Shown here: piece by piece, positions 6,429 through 7,075 of the stretch | How positions within the stretch are numbered: the first letter of the stretch is position 1 | How the letters are laid out: every line of letters begins with the position of its first letter | DNA from: Candidatus Poribacteria bacterium | Lineage (GTDB): Bacteria; Poribacteria; WGA-4E; WGA-3G | Length of the DNA: 7,075 bases | Reading direction: 5' to 3' | Assembly: GCA_009842375.1 (NCBI GenBank) | Contig: VYFM01000072.1 | Location: 4,223 to 11,297, forward strand | Position numbers and translations under genes: made by a program | Notes under the pieces: model-generated | Database searches by the model: none | Seen by the model: the letters and a program-made list of their open reading frames with translations, nothing else | Told to the model about the DNA's origin: nothing

Positions 6429-6803
6429 TTAACTGGGTTTCCGCGCACCATACTTTGAACGTCCTTGGCGACGGTTTTCAACTCCAGCCGTATCTAATTT
6501 ACCACGAACAATGTGGTACCGCACGTTCGATAAATCCTTGACACGTCCACCACGAACTAACACGACTGAGTGCTCTTGTAAATTGTGGTCAATTCCAGGT
6601 ATATAACAGGTCGCCTCATCAGCGGAAGAGGTAAACCTTACACGGGCTACCTTCCGTAAAGCAGAATTCGGCTTGTTTGGCGTTACCGTTTTTACCTGTA
6701 AACAGATACCCCTACGTTGAGGACACTGCTGGAGAATCGGGGATTTTGTTTTTTTACGATATTTCTTACGCGGTTTCTTGATTAACTGATTTATTGTTGG
6801 CAT
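6429..6803 (-). CDS. rpsL: 30S ribosomal protein S12
   Basis: S12 lies at the decoding centre on the 30S interface and tunes accuracy; streptomycin resistance classically maps to it. The frame is open from 6809 (MEMPTINQ), but the ATG at 6803 is preferred. It gives the family N-terminus MPTINQL and 124 residues, the usual length, and GAGG (6811-6814) stands 7 nt from it but only 1 nt from the first ATG. Landmarks are CPQRRGIC (27-34), PNSALRKVARVRFTS (45-59), HNLQEHSVVLVRGGRVKDL (73-91) and ARKPS at the end. Unusual residues are Asn43 in TPNKPNS where Lys is standard, Ser92-Asn93 in KDLSNVRYH where KDLPGVRYH is nearly invariant, and IDHN in place of the usual GHN context. It is the first gene of the block and precedes rpsG by 110 nt. 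Confidence 0.97.
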   Translation of the reverse strand: MPTINQLIKKPRKKYRKKTKSPILQQCPQRRGICLQVKTVTPNKPNSALRKVARVRFTSSADEATCYIPGIDHNLQEHSVVLVRGGRVKDLSNVRYHIVRGKLDTAGVENRRQGRSKYGARKPS

Positions 6804-6810
6804 TTCCATA

Positions 6811-6827
6811 CCTCACTGACATAGTGA
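6811..6827 (-). promoter_or_regulatory. rpsL ribosome binding site with overlapping hairpin
   Basis: GAGG (6811-6814) is spaced 7 nt from the ATG at 6803 and selects that start over the ATG at 6809. UCACU (6827-6823) pairs with AGUGA (6817-6813) around a 5-nt loop, and the stem covers the first half of GAGG. A 5-bp stem is weak, so strong occlusion is not expected without a bound ligand. Confidence 0.5.
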
Positions 6828-6864
6828 CAACAAGTCGAAAACTAATGAATATTGACAAAAGAAA

Positions 6865-6881
6865 AAGCCCTCAAAGGGCTT
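6865..6881 (-). terminator. Intrinsic terminator or attenuator upstream of rpsL
   Basis: On the minus strand AAGCCC-UUUGA-GGGCUU forms a 6-bp, G+C-rich stem with a 5-nt loop, continued at once by UUUCUUUU. This is a textbook rho-independent terminator for leftward transcription; the plus strand lacks the T-run. It lies about 110 nt after the predicted transcription start and 61 nt before rpsL. It would therefore act on the block's own transcript, or on read-through from an upstream operon. Confidence 0.85.
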
Positions 6882-6902
6882 ATAATACTCAACTGAACAC
6901 GT

Positions 6903-6930
6903 TAACGTTGCTCTGAGGAAAACGACGTTA
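6903..6930 (-). promoter_or_regulatory. Leader hairpin 2
   Basis: UAACGU (6930-6925) is a perfect inverted repeat of ACGUUA (6908-6903), separated by 16 nt. It lies between the G-rich tract and the terminator of the rpsL leader, and would bring them closer together when folded. Confidence 0.4.
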
Positions 6931-6956
6931 GACTGCTTCCAAATTGAATGCCCCCT

Positions 6957-6989
6957 GTGTAAAATTGTGGACAAAACTTTTTACTACAC
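6957..6989 (-). promoter_or_regulatory. Leader hairpin 1
   Basis: Near the predicted 5' end of the transcript, GUGUA (6989-6985) pairs with UACAC (6961-6957). AAA then pairs with UUU after a 2-nt bulge, and UUG pairs with CAA around UCCA. The G-rich tract AGGGGGC (6956-6950) follows immediately. The fold is imperfect and A+U-rich, so it is a modest prediction. No ATG-initiated leader peptide is visible between the promoter and the terminator. Confidence 0.35.
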
Positions 6990-7000
6990 TCAAAACCTAT

Positions 7001-7029
7001 ATTATAAACATAAATACAGGTAATGTCAA
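7001..7029 (-). promoter_or_regulatory. Consensus sigma70-type promoter for the rpsL operon
   Basis: TTGACA (7029-7024) and TATAAT (7006-7001) are both perfect and separated by exactly 17 bp, facing rpsL. Transcription should start near 6993-6996, giving an rpsL leader of about 190 nt. The DNA upstream (7030-7075) is strongly A+T-rich, which would suit an UP element. A perfect promoter fits the high expression expected of translation genes. Confidence 0.88.
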
Positions 7030-7032
7030 GTT

Positions 7033-7046
7033 AAATTCAAGAATTT
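7033..7046. repeat. Inverted repeat just upstream of the -35 box
   Basis: AAATTC-AA-GAATTT is a perfect 6-bp inverted repeat with a 2-bp centre, ending 3 bp before the -35 hexamer. It could be a regulator site or simply part of an A+T-rich UP element. The remaining bases to 7075 show no gene. Confidence 0.4.
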
Positions 7047-7075
7047 GCGAAAATTATTAGAAAATTGCTGTAAAA

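Noticed and set aside
6852..6886. Plus-strand TTGACA and TATAAT around the terminator
   Set aside because: The spacing is 23 bp, far from 17, the boxes enclose the terminator stem, and no rightward gene follows in the window.
1..7075. Mobile elements, CRISPR, defence or other accessory systems
   Set aside because: No transposase, integrase, regularly spaced repeats, insertion or break in synteny; gene order is the standard str-S10 block throughout.

Overview
The window holds a conserved bacterial translation gene block read entirely from the minus strand. In transcription order (right to left) the genes are rpsL (S12), rpsG (S7), fusA (EF-G), tuf (EF-Tu), rpsJ (S10), rplC (L3), rplD (L4) and the 5' part of rplW (L23). 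This is the classical str cluster joined directly to the start of the S10 cluster. All seven complete genes have intact frames and near-standard lengths. rplW is open at base 1 and reads 99 codons. The organism is a bacterium with A+T-rich intergenic DNA and Shine-Dalgarno-led translation. The phylum cannot be fixed from this block alone; an uncultured lineage is plausible because several near-invariant ribosomal positions are changed, but that is inference.

Right end (6804-7075): no gene is visible here, but there is a rich leader. A sigma70-type promoter with perfect TTGACA and TATAAT boxes and a 17-bp spacer faces rpsL. Between it and rpsL lie an imperfect hairpin, a G-rich tract, a second hairpin, a textbook intrinsic terminator followed by a U-rich tract, and a small hairpin that overlaps the rpsL ribosome binding site. 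The terminator is downstream of the promoter and upstream of the first gene, so the block is a good candidate for transcription attenuation.

Middle (2195-6803): the rpsL-rpsG gap (110 nt) carries a long-range hairpin just ahead of a strong rpsG ribosome binding site. This is the position at which ribosomal protein S7 represses translation in E. coli. fusA begins with GTG. The fusA-tuf gap (253 nt) holds a small hairpin and possible tuf promoters.

Left part (1-2194): the tuf-rpsJ gap (177 nt) contains a 20-bp stem with a 17-nt loop, enclosed by an outer stem. Part of that outer stem could pair with the loop instead. It sits where E. coli has its L4-controlled S10 leader. The rplC-rplD gap (98 nt) carries another nested hairpin with no U-tract. 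rpsJ-rplC (13 nt) and rplD-rplW (4 nt) are tightly packed.

The genes supply the small-subunit decoding and head proteins, the two elongation GTPases and the early-assembly large-subunit proteins. No mobile element, CRISPR array, tRNA or rRNA was seen. The novelty is in the structured non-coding gaps and in unusual residues of S12, L4 and EF-Tu, not in an unknown gene system.
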